From: Vicia villosa
Taxonomy: Eukaryota; Streptophyta; Magnoliopsida; Fabales; Fabaceae
Direction of reading: 5' to 3'
Assembly: GCF_029867415.1 (NCBI RefSeq)
Contig: NC_081183.1
Span: 37,964,655 to 38,028,654 of the forward strand
Length of the DNA: 64,000 nt
Both the position numbers and the translations under genes were made by a program. Positions 46,952 to 57,717 of this stretch are shown in pieces (the stretch's first letter is position 1; every line of letters starts with the position of its first letter). Below the pieces are notes generated by a model, which had not been told where the DNA came from, did not search any database, and worked only from the letters and a program-made list of their open reading frames with translations.

Positions 46952-47215
46952 CTGCAGTGCAGTATGTGGGTGTGTGTAAGAAAACATAGCTATAAAAGTA
47001 AAGTAATAAAATAAAAACGAACACACAATTTTGAATACGAAACGTCCAATGCTTTATTGAATGAAAATATGCTTATGAAATGACAAGCCCTAACAATGGA
47101 CCATTGTGCCTCGGGCGGGACACAAGGCTTTTAGAGTTTATTGTTTATTGAAATACAGAAATTGAATTTGGAAATATAAAGGAAAGCAGGAAATAAAACT
47201 AAGAACGGCAATTAC
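46952..47215 (-). other. Ogre pol intron (264 bp)
   Basis: On the minus strand, exon 1 ends CAGGA before GTAATT, and the intron ends in a pyrimidine-rich TACTGCACTGCAG. Removing 264 bp bypasses the stop at 47212-47214 and puts the two exons in one phase. A spliced intron before RT is documented in Ogre elements. Confidence 0.85.
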
Positions 47216-47621
47216 TCCTGATTATAGGAGATAGAAACAATGTCTTCAGTCTTCCAGTTGTCCAGTCCTTTGTCTGATGTAGGGAAGACCCATTTGTCCA
47301 GGTGGCAGTTGTATTCGTCTTCACTTATGGCGTTGACCCCTTTGCTGATAAAATGATACTTTAGACCCTCGGGACGAGGATGTTTTTCTCCATCTTGATC
47401 TTTAGTAGTGCAGCCTAGACCCCATTTGTTGGACTTGTAAGGAATATCAGGAAGTTGCCCCCAGATAGTGCAGCCACCTTCTTCTACCACAGCCCTAGCG
47501 TCCTTCGGAGAAGCCATTGACGGAGGAATTCTAGTAACTTTAGGAGGAGTGTAGACATGCTTAGTCTCAGAGATTACTTGAGGGACCAACTCGAATGCTT
47601 GACGGGGGGTCTCGAAGCCTT
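47216..47621 (-). CDS. Ogre pol exon 1, part between protease and RT
   Basis: The minus frame after the Athila insertion includes PPSMASPKDARAVVEEGG, CTIWGQLPDIPYKSNKWGLG and ISEDEYNCHLDKWVFPT, a spacer region typical of Ogre between protease and RT; its role is not known. It ends at the splice donor at 47215. The frame is in phase with the protease segment at 54164-54809 once the Athila element and one GCCTT copy are ignored. Fragment only, because the insertion separates it from the protease. Confidence 0.82.
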
Positions 47622-49043
47622 TGATCAGTGGTTTTTACACATGTTTTTACCGTTATTTTTAGTTGTCTTTGAAGTATTTTAATTATTGTTTAATTTCCTT
47701 TTTCTGCATTTTATGCTTTGATTGTGTGTTTCAGTGTTTGTAGGCTCAGGTGAATGAAAGAGGGTAAATCAGTGCGAAAAAGTACAGAACTGAAGAAAAG
47801 CGCACAAACTGGTTAAACGCGTCTCCAGACGCGTGTGGAGCTTGAAAAAGGACCCCCTGCTGCTCAAACGCATCCTCACACGCGTGTGGGAGTAGAAAAG
47901 TGCAGTCTGCTGAGCAAACGCGTGCCCACACGCGTCCCATGACCTGCAAGGAGCCAGAAAGGCACACCTCTGCCTAGACGCGTGCCCAGACGCGTTTCAG
48001 ACCATCACATGCATTCCCAGACGCGTCCCAAATCACCAGACGCGTGCCCACACGCGTCCCAGAAGCCAGAATTGCAAAAGAAATGCCTCCCCCTGCCAGG
48101 ACGCGTCCCAGGACGCGTGTCACAGCACCAAACGCGTGCCCACACGCGTGTGCACGAGAAAATTTGGGCTTTCTTGCTGAAAAGCCCAGTCAGTCAGAAA
48201 TAAAAGGAGCAGAGTGCGTTTGGACAAGGGTTCGACGAATTTGGGAGCGAAAATACACTGTGAAAGGCTGGAGAACTCAGATTTGATGCAAGGATTGAAG
48301 AATTCTATGAGCTTTTGCCATTGAAGATTGGATTTGCTTCATTTATCTGTAATGTCTACAATTAACACTATGTTTTCTGTTATTTTTATGAGTAGCTAAA
48401 CCCCCCATTGCTAGGGGGGTGACCCTGATTCTGATTGTGATGAATTTATGCAATTGATGCAATAACTATTTTACTTTTCATAATTGTTAATTTGTTCTTC
48501 ATCCGTTAATAATGCTTTATCCGTCGGAAAAACGGATTCCGAATATGAATGAATAGTGTAGCTGGACGGCATATTATTTATGGACATGATTAAGAACATA
48601 TAATATCTATATCACCTAGGACTAGGGATATCATATTGTAACCAAAATTTCTTGTTATTGGAATGCTTGATCATAACCGTAATTATCTATGGACATAGTA
48701 ATTAGGTTGTGAGGTCAAAGATCTTTTCACTAAGGCCTTAGGATTAGATACTCTAAAGAACCGGTAATTAACTATGAAAAGCATGTTATTGTATTGAGAC
48801 AGAGAATTCGTTGCATGAAGAATCATTCACCGTCCCTAGCAATCTACTCATCTCTGTTCATCGTTCCATTATTCTGTTTATTTACTTTATTTGCAAAATC
48901 AATCAAAACAACCTTTTGAACTTTTGTTTAATTGAAACACTGATAAAACTCTATATCGTCAAGCAGTCCTTGAGATTCGATACTTGGGATTTTCCCATTA
49001 CTACTACATAGGCAAAAATAGTACACTTGCTATTTTCCTATCA
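47622..49043 (+). repeat. Athila-like 5' LTR (1422 bp)
   Basis: TG...CA ends. About fifteen ACGCGT cores lie at 47815-48150. Short frames through this cluster (47982-48286) are palindrome composition, not genes. Confidence 0.96.
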
Positions 49044-49047
49044 AGTT

Positions 49048-49068
49048 TTTGGCGCCGTTGCCGGGGAC
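49048..49068 (+). promoter_or_regulatory. Primer-binding site, Athila type
   Basis: TGGCGCCGTTGCCGGGGAC lies a few bases after the LTR; it matches the tRNA-Asp-type site used by Athila/Calypso elements. Confidence 0.9.
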
Positions 49069-49185
49069 TGCCGAAGATTATAGAGTTCTAGATTTATTTC
49101 AATTAGAATTTTGTTGCTCTGCGACTAAAATTTTATTTTCTGCACTATTTATTTTTCCTAATTCTCATATTTATCTAATCTGTGT

Positions 49186-51644
49186 ATGCGAGGTAAGGCC
49201 TCAGCTGAATTTCTTTTTGACGCAGAAATTGAAAGAACTTTGCACGCAAGGCGTAGACAAGCTCGGTTGGCTAATCTGGAACCTGAAGAGGAAATTGTGT
49301 CAGTTCACTCCGATTCAGAGTCTGAAAGTGAAGAAGAAACCATGGGTGAAAATCCTCCTCCTCCTGAGAGGCTCCTTGGTGACTACGGTGCTGCAAACAC
49401 ACCAGGGGGAAGACAAACAATTGTCAACCAACCCGTAAATGCTGCAAATTTTCAACTACACCCTAGCACAATCAATCAGCTTGAAAGGAAACCTTTCACC
49501 GGAAAGGTTAACGAAGACACAAACAAACATCTGCAGAGATTTTTGACCATGAGCACCACTCTAAAAATTGAAGGTCATACCGAAGAAGCAAAGAGATTGA
49601 GGATGTTCCCTTTTACTCTAGCAGAAGAGGCAGAGGAGTGGTTCTATTCGCTACCAGCAGGCAGTATCACATCGTGGGAAGAGATGGAAAAAGCTTTCCT
49701 AAATGAATATTTTCCAGCGTCAGTCTTTCTACGAAAAAGGTATGAAATTCTGAACTTCAAGCAAAAGGAGGGTGAGTCTTTGGGGATGCCTATAAAAGGT
49801 TCAAGAGGACTTTGGTGGCATGTCCGACACACAATATGGACAAAACTGAACAGATGCAAATGTTTGTGAACGGGCTGAGAATCAAGAAAAAGCAGTTAAT
49901 CGACACAGCAGCTGGAGGCTCAACAAATTTCACAACAGCCTCTGGTATCATCAAGATCATTGAAGCAATAGCTGCAAATGAGCATTTGGAGCTGTATGAT
50001 AGGTGTGCCAGTAAACCAGAAGGAATAATTGATCTCAAGCTGGAAACCTCAAAAATCCGAGTTGAAGATGCAATAGCTGCAGAGGTAGAAAAGAGATTAA
50101 AGGCTATGAATATAGGTACTCAACAGGTCGCTCAAGTGCAACAAGCTCAACCTGTAATCTGTGAAATTTGCAATGGTCCTCATCAAACTGTTTGTTGTGT
50201 TGCGACTCCCAAGCAAATTGAAGAAATCAAATTCTTGAGGCAAAATAATCTTTATTCTAACACTTATAATCCTGGGTGGAAGAATCATCCCAACTTCGCT
50301 TGGAAAGATCAACAACAACAACAAGGCCCTCAGAAAGCGGAGTGGGAAGTAGCTATCGAGAGATTGGCTGGACAATGCATTCAATTTCAAGAAGAGACAA
50401 GAAACAACCATAGGAACACCACAGCTTCAATCAAAAATCTAGAAGTTCAGGTGGGTCAAATAGCACAGCACCTCACTCTACAGGCACAAGGCAACTTTCC
50501 GAGTTCAACTGTGAAAAATCCGAAAGACCAAGAGAAGATTAATGCAGTTACAACAAGGAGCAAAAGAGTGGCTGAATCTGAAAAAGAAAAAGAGGAAATA
50601 GATGACCCTATGGTAATAGAGGTGTATTTGGAAATAAGAGAAAAACCGAAAGAACCAGAAGTTGTGATACCACCAGTTAAACCAGTTGAAGAAAAAAATA
50701 AGAAAGATGCTGAACCGGTGATCAAACTACCTTTCCCTTCCCGAGTGACAAAGAAGAAGTCAAAAGAGAAAGATTTTGAGAAGTTCACTGCCTTGTTCAA
50801 AAAGTTAGAGGTAAATCTACCATTCTTCGAAGCACTTGAGCACATGCCCTTGTATAGGAAATTTATGAAGGAGGTGATGGCGAAAAAGAGATCAGTGGAA
50901 GGAGAACAAAAGATGGCAACTGAGAAGTGCGGTTTAGTCTCGTCAGCAAGAAGGATCCCAATAAAGAGGAAAGACCCGGGAGCGGTGGCAATACCATGCA
51001 CTATCAATAACATAAGTTTTAAAAAGGTACTCCTCGATTCTGGTTCTAGTGTGAGTTTAATGCCTTTGTCAATTTTTAAAAAGCTTGAATTGGAAAAGAT
51101 TAGTGAGAGTAAGACACAGTTAAGGTTTGCTGATCACACCATTAAGAAATCATATGGGGTAGCTGAAGATGTACTAGTGGAAGTTGATAAGTTTGTATTC
51201 CCTGTTGACTTCCACATCATGGACATTCCGGAAGACGAAGAAACTCCTATCCTTCTTGGGAGGCCATTTTTGTCAACAGGTCGCTGCAACCTCGACATTG
51301 AAAAGGGGACACTAACGCTGAGATCTTTTGATGAAGAAGTAACCTTGAAGATGTTAGGGGTTAAGAAACATAGGGCGGTTGTAAATGATCAAAATTCTGG
51401 TGGTATGACAGAAAGTGAGAAAAAAGACAAAAAGCCTGAGCAGCTCCAAGAAAAAGTTTCAAGCATAGCATCTCGGGTAGAAACAACTCATGAAGCTATC
51501 AAAAGTCTGAAGAAGGCTAAGAAAGTCAAGAAGAATGTGGTAAGTGAGTTGAAGAGAAAAGTTTTTCATGCCTTTCATCTTCATGAGTTTTTGGTTGCGG
51601 AGGTGAAAAGCAACCAGGTGTGGAATAGAAAATACCCTCCATAA
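49186..51644 (+). pseudogene. Athila-like gag-protease, one frameshift
   Basis: The first frame (49186-49869) starts MRGKASAEFLFDAEIERTL and contains the gag domain (about residues 95-205, with EEAEEWFYSLPAGSITSWEEM and FLNEYFP). At about 49782 a run of four G, where five are needed, shifts the frame; gag continues in the 49812-51644 frame (QMQMFVNGLRIKKKQL), has a Cys-rich segment (VICEICNGPHQTVCC), then an aspartic protease with LLDSGSSVSLMPLSIF and ILLGRPFL. It ends in a Lys-rich tail. No RT follows. The single-base loss is the only lesion I see; gag would form the particle and protease would mature it. Confidence 0.9.
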
Positions 51645-52741
51645 TAAAGGGAAATGGACCGTCGAGCCATGCGACGTTAAACGAAGTGCTTCGTGGGAGG
51701 CAACCCACGGTTTTAATAATTAATTTCTCTGTTGGTTTGTTTTATTTTCAGGAAATAAAAGGGGCATTTCAAGTGGAAGCTATGGAGTACATTACCCTCT
51801 GTGAGTCACCTCTCTCGAGCTTGTTCTAAAACATTGAGGTCAATGTTTCGTTCAAGTTTGGGGGAGGTTTTACTCTTTGCATTTTAATTTATATTGCTAG
51901 TATAATATGTGTAAGACCTACAAAATCATTCTCCCAAATTTTGACCGAAATTTTTAATTTTTGAAGAGTTTTTGATCTTAAAGAGCGACCGGGAATAGTA
52001 TATAGAGATGAAGGGAGGATTGTTTGAGGACAGGAAGTTCGGAATAATGTGGCAAGAAGAGGTTTGTTTAAACACCCTTGGCTCCCGAAGAGAAATACGA
52101 GTCTAACGTGTAGATTTGCACCATAGTACTTGCCTCCTGAGAAGTACTCCTCGAGTAGTTTATTGATACAATCTGGCATAATTCAGATTCACGTGCATGA
52201 AGACTGGTTAGAAAAAGAAGATATAAAAAGTTGGCACCAAATGATGAAAAGGCGGTAAAAGGCAACCGGCTCGCTAAGTTGGGTAACTCTCACCCGGTTA
52301 TTCAGCCCAAAGGAGGTTGATCCCCAAACGTCGTCCAAAAGGGCAATATATAACTGCAAAGTTTGAAAATTTCATCGGTAATAAAAAGGTAGCAAATGTT
52401 GCTCGTTTGGTGCTAGAAAAAGAAAATAAAAAGCCTTGATCTGTCTCATGCATGTGATGATTATTATAAGAAATACAGTGCCTTAATGTGATTGTCCGAA
52501 TGAAAGAGGAGAAAAATCGGAAAGAGACTTAAGTGCAAAGCATAGTTGGAGAGGTATCCAAAAGGGGAGCTTAAGGTTTAAAGTGGTGGCAGAAACTCGT
52601 CGCGTCATGTGAATGTCGGACCAACTGTTTCTTGATCAATACAAACAGATATCTCACGTATGAACACTAGTGTACTCTGAAGATCATTGACTCTTGTATT
52701 TGTTGCTTGAGGTCAAGCAACGGTTTAAGTTTGGGGGAGTT
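51645..52741 (+). other. Athila-like 3' internal region
   Basis: Non-coding. It begins with the phrase GGGAGGCAACCCACG near 51695, common after the coding part of Athila/Calypso elements. Two TTTGGGGGAG purine tracts occur: one at about 51856-51868, the other directly before the 3' LTR at 52728-52741. No pol or env-like frame is seen. Confidence 0.75.
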
Positions 52742-54163
52742 TGATCAGTGGTTTTTACACATGTTTTTACCGTTATTTTTAGTTGTCTTTGAAGTATTTT
52801 AATTATTGTTTAATTTCCTTTTTCTGCATTTTATGCTTTGATTGTGTGTTTCAGTGTTTGTAGGCTCAGGTGAATGAAAGAGGGTAAATCAGTGCGAAAA
52901 AGTACAGAACTGAAGAAAAGCGCACAAATTGGTTAAACGCGTCTCCAGACGCGTGTGGAGCTTGAAAAAGGACCCCCTGCTGCTCAAACGCATCCTCACA
53001 CGCGTGTGGGAGTAGAAAAGTGCAGTCTGCTGAGCAAACGCGTGCCCACAAGCGTCCCATGACCTGCAAGGAGCCAGAACGGCACACCTCTGCCTAGACG
53101 CGTGCCCAGACGCGTTTCAGACCATCACATGCGTTCCCAGACGCGTCCCAAATCACCAGACGCGTGCCCACACGCGTCCCAGAAGCCAGAATTGCAAAAG
53201 AAATGCCTCCCCCTGCCAGGACGCGTCCCAGGACGCGTGTCACAGCACCAAACGCGTGCCCACACGCGTGTGCACGAGAAAATTTGGGCTTTCTTGCTGA
53301 AAAGCCCAGTCAGTCAGAAATAAAAGGAGCAGAGTGCGTTTGGACAAGGGTTCGACGAATTTGGGAGCGAAAATACACTGTGAAAGGCTGGAGAACTCAG
53401 ATTTGATGCAAGGATTGAAGAATTCTATGAGCTTTTGCCATTGAAGATTGGATTTGCTTCATTTATCTGTAATGTCTACAATTAACACTATGTTTTCTGT
53501 TATTTTTATGAGTAGCTAAACCCCCCATTGCTAGGGGGGTGACCCTGATTCTGATTGTGATGAATTTATGCAATTGATGCAATAACTATTTTACTTTTCA
53601 TAATTGTTAATTTGTTCTTCATCCGTTAATAATGCTTTATCCGTCGGAAAAACGGATTCCGAATATGAATGAATAGTGTAGCTGGACGGCATATTATTTG
53701 TGGACATGATTAAGAACATATAATATCTATATCACCTAGGACTAGGGATATCATATTGTAACCAGAATTTCTTGTTATTGGAATGCTTGATCATAACCGT
53801 AATTATCTATGGACATAGTAATTAGGTTGTGAGGTCAAAGATCTTTTCACTAAGGCCTTAGGATTAGATACTCTAAAGAACCGGTAATTAACTATGAAAA
53901 GCATGTTATTGTATTGAGACAGAAAATTCGTTGCATGAAGAATCATTCACCGTCCCTAGCAATCTACTCATCTCTGTTCATCGTTCCATTATTCTTTTTA
54001 TTTACTTTATTTGCAAAATCAATCAAAACAACCTTTTGAACTTTTGTTTAATTGAAACACTGATAAAACTCTATATCGTCAAGCAGTCCTTGAGATTCGA
54101 TACTTGGGATTTTCCCATTACTACTACATAGGCAAAAATAGTACACTTGCTATTTTCCTATCA
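52742..54163 (+). repeat. Athila-like 3' LTR (1422 bp)
   Basis: Partner of 47622-49043; ACGCGT cluster at 52935-53270. Followed by GCCTT. Confidence 0.96.
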
Positions 54164-54809
54164 GCCTTCTATGGTGAGCTCAACATACTTGGTTTCATCC
54201 ACGAAACTTACCACATACTCTTCTTCGCCATGGACAGTAACAATCTTGCCTTTTGTAGGGTATTTAAGTTTCTGATGGAGGGTTGATGTCACAGCATTTG
54301 CCCCATGTATCCAAGGACGCCCAAGTAAACAGGAATAAGCAGGATGAATATCCATCACATAGAACACAGTATTGAAGGTTTGGGAACCCACTCTGATCGG
54401 GAGCTCAATTTCACCGTGTACAGCACTCATCGATCCATCAAAAGCTTTGACAATCACATCACTAGATTTCAGTGTAGCTCCTTCAGGGCGGAGTTTGTCC
54501 AATACCATCGTAGGCAGCACATTTAGAGATGAACCATTATCCACTAGAACATGGGCCAGAGTGGTACCCCCACATTCAATGGAGATGTGCAGCGCTTTGT
54601 TGTGGTTCTTTCCACTAGGACCCAGATCAGCATCAAAAAATCCAAGGTAGTTCTCTGTCGTCAGGTTTGCAATACAATTCTCAAGTTGATTGACAGAGAT
54701 ATCTTGAGGTACATGGGCAGCTTCTAGAAACTTCATCATAGCTTTGGCGTGAACTTTGGAACAGCTTAGCAGTGACAGCATAGAGATCTTGGAAGGAGTA
54801 TGCCCCATT
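54164..54809 (-). pseudogene. Ogre aspartic protease segment
   Basis: The minus frame carries the Ogre protease: HISIECGGTTLAHVLVDNGS with the catalytic Asp, SLNVLPTMVLDKL, and YSCLLGRPWIHGANAV. It would cut the gag-pol polyprotein. It is bounded on the left by the Athila insertion and on the right by the SIRE LTR at 54810, so upstream gag is missing. The open frame itself carries no stop. Confidence 0.9.
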
Positions 54810-55705
54810 TGTTAGAACAAGATTTGTTCTGATCAATATTCTTAGTTTTGATGATAACAAGGATATGAATTTTGTGTGAGATAATGTGGTACTCTAATAC
54901 ATTGCAATTTCCATTTCAGGAAATATATAAAGAGTATGCACAAATCAGCGCTCAGAAGCTTTGTCTCAGAAGGTTCAGCATGCAACATCAGAACATGGTC
55001 TGGCAAGACATCAGAAGATGGTCAAGGCAGAATCAGAACATGGGTCTATGAAAGCATCAGAAGAACTTGAGGTCAGAAGCAGAAGCACTGAAGTTCTCAT
55101 GGTATCACGCTCAGAAGCACTTCAAGGTCAGAAGACAAGAAGATGCTATGCACCAAGCTGTTTGACTCTGATGATATTCAAATATTATATTCAAACATCA
55201 GATCAGAAGAAAGTACAGGTGGCAGGCTACGCTGACTGACAAAAGGAAACTTGGAAGCTATTAAAGGCAACGTCAGTAGACACAGCGTGAACAAGGCTCG
55301 AGGTAGTTGACAAAAGCGTGAAACATTAAATGCAAAGCTGTACGGAACACGCAAAGCATTAAATGCGTTCAACGGTCATCTTCTCAAACGCCTATAAATA
55401 TGAAGTTCTGATGAGAAGCAAGGTTAACAACTCTAAACCAAATTCTGTGAATATTAACTTGCTGAAACGCTGTTCAAGTCAAAACTCAGAAACTTCATCT
55501 TCATCAAAGCTCACTACATTGCTGTTGTAATATATTAGTGGATTAAATCCTCAGGCGAGGTAAATCACTCCGTGGGGGTGGACTGGAGTAGTTTAGTTAA
55601 CAACGAACCAGGATAAAAATAACTGTGCAATTCATTTTTATCGTTCAAGTTTTTAAGACTACACTTATTCAAACCCCCCCTTTCTAAGTGTTTTTCTATC
55701 CTTCA
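54810..55705 (+). repeat. SIRE B 5' LTR (896 bp)
   Basis: Same family as 34970-36186, but about 320 bp shorter: it jumps from TGTAATATATTAGTG to GATTAAATCC and so lacks all the 65-bp tandem units. It also has several private substitutions and short indels (for example near 54868 and 55180). Confidence 0.95.
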
Positions 55706-55791
55706 ATTGGCATCAGAGCGCCGGTTCTAAGGTGCAAGCACTTAACCGTGTTTAGAAAAGATTCAGGAAGAGAAAAACGCTTCAGTAAAAG

Positions 55792-57717
55792 ATGGCTGGT
55801 GAAATTCCAACAAATTCAACTCCATCTACATCTGGCTCTGCTGAGCAATACAATGGTAACAATGGTTATACTAGACCACCAATATTCTATGGTGAAAACT
55901 TTGAATATTGGAAAGATAAACTGGAAAGTTACTTTCTTGGTCTAGATGCTGATCTATGGGATCTTCTGCTGGATGGTTACAAACATCCTGTTAAAGCTAC
56001 TGGTGTAAGGCTCACGAGAAGCGAAATGAATGATGATCAAAAGAAAGATTTCAAGAATCATCACAAATGCAGGACTGTTTTGCTGAATGCTATCTCTCAT
56101 GCTGAGTATGAGAAGATATCTAACAGGGAAACGGCCCATGACATATATGAGTCCTTGAAGATGACTCATGAAGGAAATGCTCAAGTCAAGGAGACTAAAG
56201 CTCTTGCACTAATCCAGAAGTATGAAGCCTTCAAGATGGAGGATGATGAAGACATTGAAAAGATGTTTTCAAGATTTCAAACTCTGACTGCTGGATTGAG
56301 AGTTCTCGACAAAGGCTACACCAAGGCTGATCATGTGAAGAAGATCATCAGAAGTTTACCCAGAAGATGGGGCCCAATGGTGACTGCATTCAAGATTGCG
56401 AAGAATTTGAATGAAGTTTCTTTGGAAGAGCTGATCAGTGCCCTGAGGAGTCATGAGATTGAACTTGACGCTAATGAACCTCAGAAGAAAGGTAAGTCTA
56501 TTGCATTAAAATCTAACGTTAAAAAATGCACTAACGCTTTTCAGGCTAGAGAAGAAGATCCTGAAGAATCAGAATCTGAAGAAGAAGATGAACTGTCCAT
56601 GATCTCCAGAAGGGTGAACCAACTCTGGAAGAGCAAGCAAAGGAAGTTCAGAAGCTTCAGAAGTTCAAAGAGATTTGAACGTGGAGAATCTTCTGGTGAC
56701 AGAAGATCTGACAAGAAGAAGGCTGTCTGCTATGAGTGCAATGAGCCTGGACATTACAAGAACGAGTGTCCGAAACTTCAGAAGGAGAATCCCAAGAAGA
56801 AGTTTCATAAGAAGAAAGGTCTTATGGCAACATGGGATGATTCTGAATCAGAATCAGGATCAGACTCTGAAGGAGAGCAGGCAAACTTTGCGCTGATGGC
56901 GACAGAAGATGATGGATCAGAATCTACATCAGAATCAGATTCTGAAGAGGTATTTTCTGAACTATCTAGAGAAGAGTTAGTTTCCAGTCTAACAGAGCTT
57001 CTTGAATTAAAAGCTCATCTTAGTATCAAATACAAAAAGCTGAAAAAGCAATTTGAATTTGAAACTAAGAAGCTTGAGTTGGAAAATTCTGAATTAAAAG
57101 AAAAAGTTTTAAAATTATCCAATAATGTTGGATCTCCTTCTGATTCAGAAAAATCCACTCCCAGTATGAATCATATTTTGAAAGAATATGATTTAAGTTT
57201 CAGGAAGTTCTTATCTAGAAGTATTGGCAGAAGTCAGCTAGCTTCTATGATATATGCTGTGTCTGGAAACAAGAGAGTTGGCATTGGTTATGAGGGTGAA
57301 ATCCCATACAAGCTTGAATCTGTGGATGATATGAAAATATCATACAAGCCTCTATATAACCAATTTAAATTTGGCCACTCCCATGATATTAAGCACACAT
57401 CACATGCACGAAGTTTTCACATAACACACACCAAGAAGCATGTGACACAACCTAAGAAATATCATGGAACTCAGAATAAGAAATATCATGTTGTTCCTCC
57501 TGTTAAATATTTTGCTAAACCCAAGTTCAATCAGAACTTAAGGAGAACTATCAAGAAAGGACCCAAGAAGTTGTGGGTACCTAAGGAAAAGATTATTCCT
57601 ATTGCAGATATCCTTGGCGGAAAAGAGGACAAAAAGCAAAATGTCATGGTACCTGGACTCTGGGTGCTCGCGACACATGACGGGAAGAAGGTCTACATTC
57701 CAAGACCTGGTGCTTAA
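55792..57717 (+). CDS. SIRE gag
   Basis: A 641-codon frame starting MAGEIPTNSTPSTSG. It has the UBN2-like capsid domain (about 30-235), a Ser/Glu-rich acidic linker, a complete CCHC zinc knuckle at 313-326 (CYECNEPGHYKNEC), a coiled coil (about 405-460), then a His/Lys-rich C-terminal part (480-600) ending before protease. It packages element RNA. The protease frame overlaps in the +1 frame from about 57602, so a single base indel or frameshifting separates gag from pol. Sequence downstream of about 57270 may come from SIRE A. Confidence 0.93.
   Translation: MAGEIPTNSTPSTSGSAEQYNGNNGYTRPPIFYGENFEYWKDKLESYFLGLDADLWDLLLDGYKHPVKATGVRLTRSEMNDDQKKDFKNHHKCRTVLLNAISHAEYEKISNRETAHDIYESLKMTHEGNAQVKETKALALIQKYEAFKMEDDEDIEKMFSRFQTLTAGLRVLDKGYTKADHVKKIIRSLPRRWGPMVTAFKIAKNLNEVSLEELISALRSHEIELDANEPQKKGKSIALKSNVKKCTNAFQAREEDPEESESEEEDELSMISRRVNQLWKSKQRKFRSFRSSKRFERGESSGDRRSDKKKAVCYECNEPGHYKNECPKLQKENPKKKFHKKKGLMATWDDSESESGSDSEGEQANFALMATEDDGSESTSESDSEEVFSELSREELVSSLTELLELKAHLSIKYKKLKKQFEFETKKLELENSELKEKVLKLSNNVGSPSDSEKSTPSMNHILKEYDLSFRKFLSRSIGRSQLASMIYAVSGNKRVGIGYEGEIPYKLESVDDMKISYKPLYNQFKFGHSHDIKHTSHARSFHITHTKKHVTQPKKYHGTQNKKYHVVPPVKYFAKPKFNQNLRRTIKKGPKKLWVPKEKIIPIADILGGKEDKKQNVMVPGLWVLATHDGKKVYIPRPGA

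Larger units (their letters stand above)
47622..54163 (+). mobile_element. Athila-type LTR element with gag and protease only
   Basis: LTRs 47622-49043 and 52742-54163 (both 1422 bp) are flanked by a perfect GCCTT duplication (47617-47621, 54164-54168). The primer site TGGCGCCGTTGCCGGGGA follows the left LTR, as in Athila elements, and TTTGGGGGAGT precedes the right LTR. The internal region encodes gag and protease but has no RT, RNase H, integrase or env-like frame, so the element is non-autonomous. By eye the LTRs differ at fewer than ten sites, so this is a young insertion. Confidence 0.95.
37749..54809 (-). mobile_element. Ogre (Ty3/Tat) element, 5' end missing, with nested Athila-like element
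   Basis: Identified by a 3.9-kb 3' LTR ending GGGGTATGACA, a polypurine tract (minus GAACAGGGGCAGC), 3' UTR tandem arrays, a pol frame with RT, RNase H, archaeal-type RNase H and integrase, an intron before RT, and a protease fragment. The element ends abruptly at 54809 against a SIRE LTR; gag, primer site and 5' LTR do not appear in the window. It is inserted in SIRE A gag. An Athila-like element is nested at 47622-54163. Confidence 0.93.

Noticed and set aside
47982..48286. Pro/Arg-rich frames in the Athila-like LTR (also at 53102-53406)
   Set aside because: They lie across the ACGCGT palindrome cluster within an LTR and have no family features.
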